From: Haliotis asinina
Taxonomy: Eukaryota > Mollusca > Gastropoda > Lepetellida > Haliotidae
Length of the DNA: 64,000 bases
Direction of reading: 5' to 3'
NCBI RefSeq assembly: GCF_037392515.1
Contig: NC_090290.1
Location: forward strand, 33,811,753-33,875,752
This document shows, in pieces, positions 46,243 to 57,269 of the stretch (its first letter is position 1; every line of letters starts with the position of its first letter). The position numbers and the translations under genes were made by a program. Under the pieces are notes generated by a model that saw nothing but the letters and a program-made list of their open reading frames with translations, searched no databases and had not been told where the DNA came from.

Positions 46243-46423
46243 GTGGGGCGGTGGGGTAGCCTAGTGGTAAAAGCGGTCACTCGTCACGCAGAACCTCTGG
46301 GTTCGATCCCCAACATGAGCACAAAGTGAACCCATTTTTGGTGTCCAGCCGTTATGTTGCGTGACTATTGCTAGAAGCGGTGTAAAACACTCACTCACTC
46401 ACTCACTCACTCACTCACTCATC
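46243..46423 (+). mobile_element. SINE family A copy with intact (CTCA)n end
   Basis: Has GGGTAGCCTAGTGGTAAAAG (A box), CTGGGTTCGATCCCCAAC (B box), GTGAACCCATTTTTGGTGTC, a shortened tail (GACTATTGCTAGAAGCGGTG, then TAAAACA) and nine CTCA units. Both ends look complete. The frame 46048-46329 only overlaps it by chance. Confidence 0.9.
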
Positions 46424-46857
46424 GTGACATAACGAACAGTGAAAGAATGAGTCACGGTCAACGCCAGACAGTCAGTAATGTCGCAGAACCTGAACAATCC
46501 CTTTTTCTGTGGTCTGGGATTCTCCAAGAAAGAGAGTCCAGCAGCAGAACGTCACACAGACAAACATTAAAAAGACTTATTGTAAACATGTTCTGGACAT
46601 TAAGGGGATAAGATCGACCGTGTAATAAAGGAAATAATCCAATTAAGAATGATCTCTAAGTAGGAAAGCGTCATTAGACTCCTATCACTCTGAAGACTAA
46701 AGACACATATATAATGCATTTGTTGAGCTTCTAATATCCACCTCAAAGATATTCAGTGTCACTAAGGACTTACCGGTTTATTATCCCAAGCTCTCTAGAT
46801 CTGTGAGGCGCTAAAGGGTTAACGGTGGTATGACTTATCCCACTCTGTGTCCATTCA

Positions 46858-46975
46858 GGGGCTCCTTTCACGAAGCAACCTTTACTAAGGTTAATCTAAA
46901 CTGCCATTATTTAACATTCCACTTAGTTTACTTTAGTTACTTACGATTACCTTTATGCTTTCTGAAAGGAGGCCC
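46858..46975. mobile_element. MITE with GGGGCTCC ends (118 bp)
   Basis: The left end GGGGCTCCTTTCACGAAGC pairs with the right end (GCTTTCTGAAAGGAGGCCC in plus sense), with about 16 of 19 positions complementary. The interior is AT-rich and non-coding. A second copy is at 30338-30461. Confidence 0.75.
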
Positions 46976-47097
46976 AGGTACCCTTTGAACAAACTCCCTT
47001 GCCTAAGGTGGGACCACGTGTGTCACGAGTGCACCATTGTGGGACAGGACTAAATGTCACAGAAACTCATCGGCCACGGTCATCCATCCACGCACTC

Positions 47098-47280
47098 TCC
47101 TTGACCAACGTTGCTTAACTTCAATTTCTACACACACGAGTGTGTCTCGGCCAGACAATCCAAAGGTTGACGCCGTGAGCATTGAACCAAGCAAGTCTGG
47201 AAGTCAGACCACCCGTTAATCCTCTCTTACGACAAACATGAGTTGCTGAAGACTCTAATCCGGATGTTCAGGGGTCAACT
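47098..47280 (-). mobile_element. SINE family B, diverged
   Basis: CGGCCAGACAATCCAAAGG, CCAAGCAAGTCTGGAAGTC, CCTCTCTTACGACAAACATG and GTTGCTGAAGACTCTAATCC keep the family order. Confidence 0.75.
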
Positions 47281-47686
47281 GCCTGTGACGCAAAGCAATA
47301 CAACTCACCGAAAACAAGTGAACTGGTGTCCGAATAAACAACTTTAATTTTAGGCTTTATTTTCTTCTAAGCACATCAATATTTATGAAAACAGTAAATT
47401 CTTTCAGTTATTTGTAAGAACGTGCGATGGGTTTCTGAAGCGTCCGTTTGACTTATATTTGAAATCTGGCCTCATGAGTAATTGAAAAAATGTGTATGCA
47501 TTTGTGTTTCGAAAGCATTTTTCTTAATGTCATAGTTGGTCCAATAGTTTCAAAAATATTTGTTCTTAGTTCTCATTTTCTTGTTTTAATTGAATGAACT
47601 TTGTGAAAAACGTATCCACTATAATGTCAGGGATACGGTAAGTGTGTGCTAGTGTAGATAACATCACAAAGGGAGGTAACACCTAT

Positions 47687-47698
47687 TTGTGTGGAACA
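47687..47698. repeat. Target-site duplication, left copy
   Basis: TTGTGTGGAACA, repeated exactly at 48866-48877. It marks the 3' end of the LINE insertion between them. Confidence 0.85.
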
Positions 47699-48865
47699 AG
47701 TGAGTGAGTGAGTTAATATTTAACGTCACATCGGCAATATTTCAGCCATATCGTCACCAGAACATTCAGCAATGAGAAGAACTATTGTGTACATTATAAA
47801 ACCTGTCAACGAAGGACAGTAAACAACTAGAATATCACAATTAGCATTAAACCCAGTGTGGAAAGTTAAAACTGATATCGTTATATGGACAATACAGTAT
47901 AAAAACAGGGACCATAAGGACTTACAGTACCTTACTGGACCCTAGTTGGATTTACACATCCCCTCAGCCGCTGGCCATTGTAAGACATTTTAGCCAAAAA
48001 TTGAGATAACACAAATACTACGCTTACAAATCCTCGAAAGTAAAAATTTACTTTGAAAATTGTGGGACTTACTTACCCTCTCAGGAGGACAATAATTTGA
48101 ATACTTCAACCCCCTTTGAGGGTACAGACACTAATGATCAATGTTCCTAATCTATACTACATAAAATACAACTATCTACATGACATATCAATTAGAATTC
48201 AACAAGGAAATTAATTTCCTTTAAAAATCCAATAATTAAATGAGTATTGGCTGTGTTAAAAAAATTCGACAGTGTTTTTGCATTGAAATATTTATCCCTT
48301 ATGATGGAGAATTCACCACAGTCAAGCAGGATATACTTGACCGTGGTTCTCTCATCACAAGGGATGCAAAATGGAGGATCCTCACCTTTCAACAGGTATG
48401 CATGTGTATACCGTGTATGACCAATACGACATCGTTGTAGTATGACCTCTTCAAATCTGGACTGACAACCCAAGTGGGTATAACCAATGTAAGGTTTTAT
48501 CTCATGTAATGTATTGATACCCACTTGGGTGTCCCATTTCTTTTGCATCAGATTACGGATATAACATCGAATAGCAGTTTTATAATCTGAGTATGGAATA
48601 AGAAGTGGAGTCACAGATTTGTTGAGTGCTGCCTTGGCAGCAAGGTCAGCTAGTGTATTCCCTGAAATGCCTACGTGGCTAGGTAACCAACAAAAGACGA
48701 TGTCGTATTGGCCAGTAGTCAGATTATTATACAATTCAATAATATCAATCAAAAGTGGATGTTTACAAGAAATATTGTTAATAGCCTGAAGGCAATAAAG
48801 AGTCTCGGAATAGATTATATACTGTTTATGTTTAGGGTGTCTTGAATATATTTAAGAGCCGTTAG
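47699..48865 (-). mobile_element. 5'-truncated LINE copy with target-site duplication
   Basis: This is the same I-superfamily LINE as at 723-5345, reduced to the end of RNase H and the 3' UTR. It joins the right target-site duplication exactly where the sequence leaves homology with the other copy (GAGCCGTTAG, then different bases). At the 3' end it finishes in CACT repeats next to the left duplication. That fixes the true LINE 3' end: GCTGAAATATTGCC, then ACGTTAAATATTAACTCACT and CACT units. Confidence 0.95.
48192..48752 (-). pseudogene. LINE RNase H / ORF2 C-terminus
   Basis: The frame is open for 186 codons and intact from CWLPSHVGISGN and ADLAAKAALNK to the terminal zinc motif CIPCDE...KYILLDC and the stop. 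It is better kept than the equivalent at 1010-1717, where a frameshift destroys the zinc motif. It lacks the reverse transcriptase and cannot move by itself. Confidence 0.9.
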
Positions 48866-48877
48866 TTGTGTGGAACA
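48866..48877. repeat. Target-site duplication, right copy
   Basis: TTGTGTGGAACA, identical to 47687-47698. It borders the truncated 5' end of the LINE. Confidence 0.85.
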
Positions 48878-49026
48878 TGAAAACTACATTCAAACCAACA
48901 AGCTTCATATCCTATTAAACATACGAGGAAGGAGGAATGTCTGGGAATATATTTCATTGTGAAGAAAAACAAATACTGGACGACTGAATCAAAGAGTTTG
49001 TTCATGCAACCCCCATAAGTCGAAGA

Positions 49027-49150
49027 GTGAGTGAGTATGGTTTTATGCCGCTATTAGCAAAATTGCAGCAATATCGCGGCGGGGGGCACCACAGTGTACC
49101 AATGTCTTCAGTGTGACTCTTTAACCAACAGGCTACCCTACCGCCTTGCA
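49027..49150 (-). mobile_element. SINE family A copy
   Basis: AGTGAGTGAGTATGGTTTTA, TGCCGCTATTAGCAAAATTG, GCAGCAATATCGCGG, and at the head end TTTAACCAACAGGCTACCC (A box in reverse). The B-box region is deleted. Confidence 0.75.
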
Positions 49151-50740
49151 TCATAGCTTGTACAATGACTTTAGCACCCATCTGAAAACCACCACGGACG
49201 CTTTGGAACAGCCATGGATCTTAATCGGAGAGAATTTGGGATTCAAACACTCGACCATACGACCCCGATCCACAGGACAAAGTCCGCTTGATTTCTTTTG
49301 AGACCGAATTTTCTGATGCATCCCGAAACCACACACGCACACGCACACGCACACGCACACGCACACGCACAAATACACGCGTGCACACACACAGAGTTCA
49401 AAATAATGATCGTAAATATCAGCAAAATAATGATCGTTTGTTAAACACCAGTTTTTATTCAGCAATGAAAATATGATACAAATCAATAGAGTTGATCCGT
49501 CGTTGTCATGGAACTGTGCAAAATTTGGTTTTGTTGCAGTTATTACATTCTGTGTTAGTGAGCAATTCATCGGATTATAAATACAAAACTATAGTGAATA
49601 GCTGCCTAGTGCTATCTGTTAAAGCAACATCCTGTCTTCGAGCTGGTTTCTTACTGTTGGTTAATTGGAGAGTAAATATCGGATACTTTACGAGTTCGAT
49701 ACTAAAGAGTTGACCTCAGGTATGGGTATATCTTGTACAGCAACAGTAACACGTTACAAGAAATCTATGAAACCCATTACCTGAATAGAAAAGATGTCAA
49801 AGTATGGTTGAATGCAATATGAATTTTAAGATATAATTTCAAGATCGATAGTTTAGTTTTACAGCTAAATGAAACGTAAAACCCCTTGACTGAATTGAAA
49901 ACTGAAAAAGTCGAACTTCCCTTTCGTTTCAAGATTATGATAATAAAAAACTGTGAGAATCGTAGGGTGTAATATCGGTTCATCGTAGCCACCAAGTGAA
50001 AAGGAACACCGTTCGTCCACACAAAACGCTTACTCAGATATCTTCTTCGTGTAGTCAAACATCATGTAAACAAGATAACATTTCATCGTGCAACATGTAT
50101 GTGTTTACAATTACTCGGTAAAGTATGCATGTTAAGTAGCTAAATGCGTTCTGGCAATCCTGTTAAACACGGGGCATCCAATTGCACACAGGGGATTATA
50201 CCAACAATAACGCTCTTGATTATAAGCTACAGAAGCGAATGCATTCAGGACGGTTTCATTTAATTCACTGTATTCTTTCCAAAACATGAACTGGTAATGT
50301 TACTTAATAATCAAAGATTTGTCTCATTACCCTTTCAGTGCTGCAGTCAGCAATACCCTAACCATGTACTGGTATTAATGTTATGGTGTTTCAAATGTAG
50401 CAACATTTCAGAAGAAATATTCACTGGTTAGTGGCTTCCTGCTTTCCTTAAAGAATCTTGACGTGACATGAACACTAAGACTTGAACATTGACATTTACC
50501 GTTAGTAAATATGTATAACTAGACATTCCTTCCGGTGAAGGTTTTCGGTGAAGACACGATAAGATCATTTTACAAGGATTGCGACCTGACGACGATCCCC
50601 CTTAAAGTATGACCAAGTTATTTCATGGATTATTTCTTGGTCATCTATAACAACTTCTAAATGCCGCTGAAAGATTCCTTAAAGTATTTCCAGACGAAAT
50701 GTTCACTGTGTTAATCTTACGGTTTAAGAAAAACCTAGTT
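49151..50740. other. No gene; (CACACG)n microsatellite
   Basis: A CACACG tract lies at about 49331-49392. It opens artificial frames in several phases (49151-49570, 49243-49425, 49288-49476), which I discount. The rest has nothing recognisable. Confidence 0.5.
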
Positions 50741-51124
50741 CTAGAGATAGTCAACTTCTTTCTTGCAATGAATGCGACGTTCCGGTGTGGGTACCAACAC
50801 CGTTGTCAAGTTTGTGGTAAAAGGAAATAAAATGAATATATACATAGCTGCATAGTGAGTATACAATCGACAAGGTTGGTTTACTTTGGGTATTATTATA
50901 CAATATATTTCTAAAAGGTGTCTCAAAGAAGAAATCACAGACGGAGGACGCCACAGTCCCAGTATCCGTCTCAAGGCATCTGTGTCATATGGCAGTTGAT
51001 ATTTGAATATTTTAATGCGTTGATCTAAAAAATGAATATTGTTCCACTGTAGTTCATCTGGTTGTCTAACTATTGTTTTATATGTACTTGTCCGCTTTGT
51101 ATCAGATCTGGTCTTTACCCTCAA
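50741..51124 (-). repeat. Dispersed repeat module of unknown class (copy 2)
   Basis: Minus-strand core CCCACACCGGAACGTCGCAT and GCAAGAAAGAAGTTGACTAT aligns with the module at 14851-15261. A 127-codon frame ends in the core (PTPERRIHCKKEVDYL). The upstream part of the frame does not resemble copy 1. I see no RT or nuclease motif. Confidence 0.4.
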
Positions 51125-51814
51125 ATCATACCGTATATTTTAACGAATGCCTTATCTGCCCCCCTCGCCCTTTGAATGTACTCCTACAGATTTTACTTGC
51201 CCTTCTATCATTTGGGAACACAAGTGTCTCATTCAGTTCGAATGTGTTGTATGACTTTCAGACTTGAAGAGCCAGAGAGCAGAGTATTGTATAAAGCATT
51301 CGTATAATGCTCTTGAAGGGGATATTGATTTCTTTGTGGCCCGGTATAAAGTTTGTATTAACTTACACCCAAATAAGCGTTATTAAAGGAAACGGTGTGC
51401 AGACGACTGATACCTTTCTAGTGTTTCGCATGCTGGCTAACAGGACATTACATTTCCGACAATGACATATTCAGTTCAACAAAATTACGCGATGGCTTGT
51501 GAGTTTACCAAACCGTCCCCCAAACAAATTTGATGTGAGATCGAAAATTGGCTGAAGTTTTCCACAAAATATGGCAATCGTTCCAACATGTTTTGGAAGT
51601 GACCTAGAACGCTGGGTATATCTACACGTACATTTTAATCATTTTATTTTCGTCCTGAATTGCATGTTATCCCCTTGATTACTGATTCATGTACAAAATA
51701 AGCACAGTAACAGTGTAAACAACGTAGACTGTGACATGATTCTGAGTGTCGTTACATTCAATCGTATAGTTACTTCATGTCGGTGCTATGTATTTGACCC
51801 AATCTTTGCGTGTT
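51125..51814. other. No recognisable feature
   Basis: AT-rich sequence without repeats or long frames. Confidence 0.4.
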
Positions 51815-52005
51815 TATATTCCAGCTATATGTTGGCGGTCTGTAAATGCTCAAGTTGGAACCAAGATAATACAGCGATTACCTAAAGGATCATTGATCTC
51901 CACGACTGGGAGACGGTGACATACATCGGTGAACCAGACCTCCTCAGTTTAATCGCCTCATACAACATGCATGGGTCGCTGAAGGCCATCATGAAAATCG
52001 ATCTC
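51815..52005 (-). mobile_element. SINE family B copy
   Basis: TATATTCCAGCTATATGTTGG, CGGTCTGTAAATGCTCAAG, CATTGATCTCCACGACTGG and ATGCATGGGTCGCTGAAGG follow the family order. The (GAGT)n end is missing. Confidence 0.85.
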
Positions 52006-52097
52006 CAAGATTCTGTAGAATAGAAGTACCTGAAGTTTCCGTAAAATACGGAATCTGCAAGTGTTTACAAATTCATGTCCGTGACATTCACAATAAT

Positions 52098-52160
52098 GGT
52101 GAATGAGTATATGTTTATAGTGACATCAGCAACACTTCACCCTTATTTCAGCTTTATATA
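52098..52160 (-). mobile_element. LINE 3' tail remnant
   Basis: GAATGAGTATATGTTTATAG then TGACATCAGCAACACTTC is a decayed match to the LINE 3' end (GAGTTAATATTTAACGTC, then ACATCGGCAATATTTC). Confidence 0.45.
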
Positions 52161-52241
52161 CATTAGTACTGGAACGGTAGAAATATATAATTATACGCAG
52201 AGTACTGAGTCAGGCACCCAGACATATCTCACCACAGAGTG

Positions 52242-52410
52242 AATCCTGATCCAAACCCTCTGGAGAATATCTGGGATATGATTGGTCGCCGTGTGTAATA
52301 ATCATCCTGTACAGAATCGGACGCTGCTTGACACGAGGCATGGCGTAGACATCCCTTTCAGAGGATCAGGAGGCTGACAAGGAGTATCAAGAGGACTCAT
52401 ACAGTCACAC
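52242..52410 (+). pseudogene. Tc1/mariner transposase C-terminal fossil
   Basis: Translation gives NPDPNPLENIWDMIGRRV followed by a stop. This matches the SPDLNPIE(N/H)(I/L)WD block that carries the last acidic residue of the DDE triad. Further down, CAGAATCGGACGCTGCTTG and AGAGGATCAGGAGGCTG fit the following helix with frameshifts. Everything upstream is lost. Confidence 0.75.
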
Positions 52411-53336
52411 GGGAGTTATACTCGGTATTAACCTTGAATCGCGTAAGACACGTAAAATGACATTTTAAATGTTCACATTCACCAATAAATTCAACATTAA
52501 GCATTCCAGGGCCATGCTTGTACAGACATAGTTTTGTATGAAAATCCGTATTTTTTAAATGGCATCATAAATCAATATGGATTGCAACCATTTTGTCGTC
52601 TTTGCTATGACTTAAAGGATCATACTTGTCCGGATAAAAACTAACCTTGCGAGTATACAGGGGTGCTTTATTATGTTCTTGTGTATATCATTACACATAT
52701 CGCGTGAAAACCTGGCTAGGGATTGCAGTGATAGGGGCCAAAGGAGTTCAAGCGAATCCCATGTGACGAAAGGTTCATCATGAAGCATGATTTGCTTGAC
52801 TGTTCGGACTTGGCATGGCACGCTGTTCACATTATATAGATGTTAGTGTGATATGTGTTTATGTAGCCAACTGTATTACCCATAAAATGTAAAGATGTAT
52901 GTTGATAACTAATGGCTTGCTTATATATTTGGAGGTTGTATCAACGGAGATTATATGGGGTACTAAAACACTGCTCCTGTTCAAGTTAATGCCACAAGCA
53001 TAACGACCGATGGATTCGAACCATGCACCTCCGACAGACCGTGCCTTAACGGGCAGCACTAGTGTATCTGCAAGGACAATTCCAGCATTCACTTCACCCT
53101 GCAAGACACCGAGTACGACGGCCATTTCTGAGTGAAGAAGGGTTTTGGTGTCCTTACAAAGCTGAGGGCAGGATACGTGACAACATCAGGTGAATGATGT
53201 GAGGTTTCGAGACGAGATTTGCTAAAGGTTGCTCTTCCGCTTTCGTAATAGAACAACCATTGATCGACGTTTCAGTGTGTTGCTCCAGTTGTAAACCAGC
53301 ATCTAAAAGATACCAATACCAATGGGATGATCCACT
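52411..53336. other. No convincing feature
   Basis: Minus frames 52612-52830 and 52859-53125 have no domain. A GGTTCGAATCC-like B box near 53010 (minus strand) is not part of a foldable tRNA. Confidence 0.35.
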
Positions 53337-53441
53337 GAACACGTCTGGGATGACATGGAGCAACGTTCACGATGTCAGCAGAATCCACCAACAAAGCTGG
53401 TTGAACTGCGCGAACATCGGAATACTTTCATCGACATATAG
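53337..53441 (+). pseudogene. Second Tc1/mariner transposase C-terminal fossil
   Basis: Translation reads EHVWDDMEQRSRCQQNPPTK, then LVELREH, matching the E-H-x-W-D segment and the following NPP..L.EL helix of Tc1-like transposases. It differs from the fossil at 52242, so it is a separate insertion or another family member. The frame 53260-53682 runs in a different phase and is not this protein. Confidence 0.65.
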
Positions 53442-53754
53442 CTTCCGTAGCGAGACAAAGGGGCATGCGTCAAGTCACAAGGCACAAGTGAAAACGCGCT
53501 CTACTTTTCGTGCAAAGTGTTTTGTGAATCCTCTGCTGTGTTGCTGCTCCTTTACATATGTGTCATACGCTCTTGTTGAGTTAGTGCTGTTAGTGTTAAT
53601 GGTAAATGACTTTTTATCCACAAACCGGGCATTGTCCATAAAGAATTTGATTTCTTCTGTAGGCAGGGACTTCATGCACTGAACCCTATCACTCATCTCA
53701 ATTGCACTTATTGCTCATTGACTAGTGTGCATGTCCTCTCCCCCTCTCCCCCCT

Positions 53755-53756
<2 letters not shown>

Positions 53757-53824
<68 letters not shown>

Positions 53825-53855
53825 TTTTGATGCTTGCAATGAGGGTTTAACGTCA

Positions 53856-53904
<49 letters not shown>

Positions 53905-54080
53905 TAGAGATAGATAGATAGATAGATAGATGTGTGTGTGTACAGAGAGAAAGAGAGGCGGAGAGGTGGGAGGGTGCATGCAAATAAATGCAATGGAGAC
54001 GGAGTGATACACACACACTCACACATACATATATATACACACACACATGTGTGTGTGTGTGCGCACACGCACGTGTATTC
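53757..54080. repeat. Microsatellite cluster with large inverted repeat
   Basis: (CT)n and (AT)n up to 53821 face (AT)n and (AG)n from 53858, around a 36-base unique centre (53822-53857). GATA and GT runs follow, then CA and TG runs to 54080. Frames predicted here (53708-54152) are low-complexity artefacts. Confidence 0.9.
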
Positions 54081-55114
54081 TAAAGACGAGCAACTTGTGT
54101 TATCTCCTAAAGATTTATGATTCCAAATTAATCCAGCAATGTAAATTTGCACTGCTTACATTGACGATAAGCCACGTTCTGTAAGTACGTTCGATTACGT
54201 GGTCCTCCGACATCGACAATCACGGAATATAGTCTAGTTCTGAACGCAAATACTTGAAGTGCCGTTCATGACATCCAAACAATTAAACAATTATTGGTGA
54301 ACGTGTCTAACCGGCAATGGTTGACACCAAAGTACTGAACAAACCTGCTTGCACATAATAAGAACTTTGTTCACTTTGTGACTGAATAATTCATCTGGGC
54401 CGATCCCACACGAAGAGCTAAAAGCGTATTTTGAAATGAGAAATCGGTTATACGTCAGGGTCAAGTGCCCAGAAGGACGTGTACTGTCGCCGTCAGTTTT
54501 TAAAATATAACATCAACCCCGTCATATTGGTGAAGCAGCGCTGGAACTGACAACTTGTAAATCATGGACGAGTCTTGTGTTTGAACAGTGTCAAACATAG
54601 CTACAAGGAATGAATTGTGTAAAGGGGAGGAAACCATATGAAGTTCAAAAACAGTAGCAGACCAGAAGTTTTATCGTTCAAATCAATAATCTCAGTTTCA
54701 GTGTTTTCACTTAAGACGAGATATAGTAATCAATAAAAAACGAGCTCTGTAATAAAGATCCTAGAAATTAGTATGCAGTAAATTACTACTGTTTCTGTGG
54801 CGCCCTTTTTGGCTTCTTCAACGGAATACCCAAGTACTAATGATCTCACGGAAGAATTTTAGTGGCGATAAGTACTCACTTTTGTGCTTAGGTCGTTCTA
54901 TACACGGGCACCGAAGCCAACTGCAACGCCACAACCCCTTGTGGTCGGGTGGTATGGATTAGATTTCCTCTCTCAAGTGGTTCAGACTATGTGATGTGTT
55001 TTGTCATACCTTCAGTCACGATCTAGACATTATTATTTTATTACATGATCGCCTTAATAACAGAATCGGGTGGCCCGATGCTCATCTACCCGTGGAGATC
55101 CTTGTTATAACTCA
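54081..55114. other. No recognisable feature
   Basis: AT-rich sequence. The frame 54996-55298 runs into a SINE and a CA repeat and is not credible. Confidence 0.4.
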
Positions 55115-55240
55115 TCTTCGGAAGCAGGTCATCATAACCCCTTGCCCCCAGTTGCGAAGACTGAAGGTGATCACTGAATTGTCTGGTTCAGTATCGACTA
55201 TTTACACCGCCTTTATCGCTAGAATATTGCTGACTCTGGC
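55115..55240 (+). mobile_element. SINE family B copy with CA-repeat end
   Basis: CGAAGACTGAAGGTGATCAC, GAATTGTCTGGTTCAGTATCG, ATTTACACCGCC and CTAGAATATTGCTGACTCTGG follow the family order. A CACACA run to about 55280 replaces the usual CACT units. Confidence 0.75.
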
Positions 55241-55287
55241 ACACACACACACACATACACACAAACAAACACACACACATATATTTA

Positions 55288-55365
55288 CCTTATTGTGATG
55301 CTCATGGTGTCAACCTCTGGATTGCCATGCTCGATTATTAGCAGACCCACGTCACATTAAACAGC
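55288..55365 (+). mobile_element. SINE family B core fragment
   Basis: GTGATGCTCATGGTGTCAAC, GCTCGATTATTAGCAGACC and CACATTAAACAG resemble the core and tail, with deletions. Confidence 0.5.
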
Positions 55366-57269
55366 ATTCAGTTATAAGTCACTGTTGGCCTCAGAAACAG
55401 ACACAGAAATATAAATATCTTTCATTTCATAATAATTCGATAATACGATAATAATTCTGACAGCAGATACAAGCATATGGGTCACGAGGCAGGTTTATTA
55501 CACATTGGAAAATCAGCCTAAATGGTTTTGATGTGTATCTTTCGGATGCAACAAGAATGAAAGCAAAATGACTTGGTTGCAGTTTGATTCATTTGTAATC
55601 TGCCATTGTGGCTGAAGTAGCAAATAGGTTTTATCTGTACACAATTCTCTATGAATATATGGATTTCTGTAAAGTCAATATTGAAAATTTTCTGCACATG
55701 ACACACAGTTCAAACTATGGAGGAACGCATGTATTGTTATAGTAAGATAAGAGACAATGAGGACGTTTCTGATATAACATTCTGCTTGTTCCAGGACACA
55801 GCTATGGGATGAACACAAATCGATATGTTAAACCTTCAGGCTTACGTCTACCATGGTGATGGGGCTGCATGCTTGTCTGCAGTAATATTCCTCCCATGTA
55901 ACGGATGCCACTTTGTAATCGACTTTCATATTATGGGTGGCGTGCCGTGAACGCATCAACTTGACGAAGTCACTTCAGTCGCGTATAAGATAAGAACAGT
56001 TTACAAACTGAAGTGTCTAGCTGTGTGAATGGAAATGCAACCTATGACGTTTTCATTTTTAAGGTGTATGTCTGTGCATCGTGAAAGTCTGCACTGTTTA
56101 GTTTATAAAATTGTTGAAAGGTTTTGTTTAACCATTATTGCCAAAAGCTACAACAGTTTTAAACGGTTGGGTTTGTGCACTAAACCAGTTAACATTTGAT
56201 CAACATAACTCATTCAAAGATTTTACACATTTTATGGGTAAGAAAAGAAAATCATCTCATCATCTCCCACGCTTTTCCTTCTCGAGTACAAATATATAAT
56301 GTCATGGTTCACGATAATGCCTCTCTACAAAACTAAAGACGATAAGAATCTTTTCGTTGTTATTTTACGTGACAGCTTTTCGTTAACTTCTGAGAAATAG
56401 GACCTAAGAGATTGAGTGAGTTAAGTGTAATACGATTTCCAGTTTTCCAGTTGTGCTACTTCAAACTAAGAAAAAAATGTTGCGTCATTAGGTTATCGTA
56501 TCAACCCGTCCACAGAACTTGAGTCTCTGGGTTGTAAAGAATACTTGAAAATTAAAATGTCTTTTAATATGGTGAAGAAAGCAAGTATACGCAGGAGACA
56601 TCCATATAAAATTGCGTGCGACCTAATCATCGTTCTATTTCAGCGTATCTACAGGAGACTAAAAACTGGAAATGTGCTGCACTTGAAAACGAGGCTTCTA
56701 TATTATACAGCATACCTTATTAATTTTACTAATAATCATGCATGTGTGGATATTTCCTAATGTAATAACTGAATGAATAGATTTGTTTGTATTCAGTATG
56801 AAATTTCTTATACATTTGTAAATTCGATAGCGTCTACTTTCTTGGGTTATATGTAACCAATACTTACAAACACGTTTTTTGTTATTTAACCACGTTTGTA
56901 CCAATACCTGATACCACCGTGTGCATTGTTATTGTCGATTCAAATTTGATAAGACCGGTGTTTCTCAAGTGGGCGACATGCGTTACAAATAGAAAAAGTA
57001 TCCCCTAACCCTATATTTTTCATAGTATTAATGTGGTACCATAAACCATAGTAATGTAACATATCCATCCCTCGATTTAAATCACTGTTGAGAGAACGGA
57101 CCCTCGAGGAATACTAAATACGTCACACTGATAACAATGGTTGTAGAACGTTAACATTTACGGCCATATACAAGATTCTCGATTACAATCCACAAGCAAT
57201 TACCTAAGCAGCAATATACTAGAAAGATGTGAATATCACCAACTGTAATATCAGACTCGACCCTTCCCT
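55366..57269. other. No recognisable feature
   Basis: AT-rich. Frames at 55518-55706 and 56545-56760 (the latter basic, MVKKASIRRRHPYK) have no domain or splice context that I trust. Confidence 0.4.

Noticed and set aside
48240..48440. Plus-strand frame of 66 codons
   Set aside because: Antisense of the LINE RNase H region.
49151..49570. Minus frame of 139 codons over the CACACG tract
   Set aside because: Its core is CVCVCV from the microsatellite, with no domain on either side.
52990..53060. tRNA-like sequence on the minus strand with GGTTCGAATCC
   Set aside because: A T-arm-like hairpin of four pairs is present, but no matching acceptor stem or D arm can be formed. Probably a chance B box or SINE debris.
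53708..54152. Three overlapping minus-strand frames of about 100 codons
   Set aside because: They are translations of dinucleotide and tetranucleotide microsatellites (YIYIYI, ERERER).
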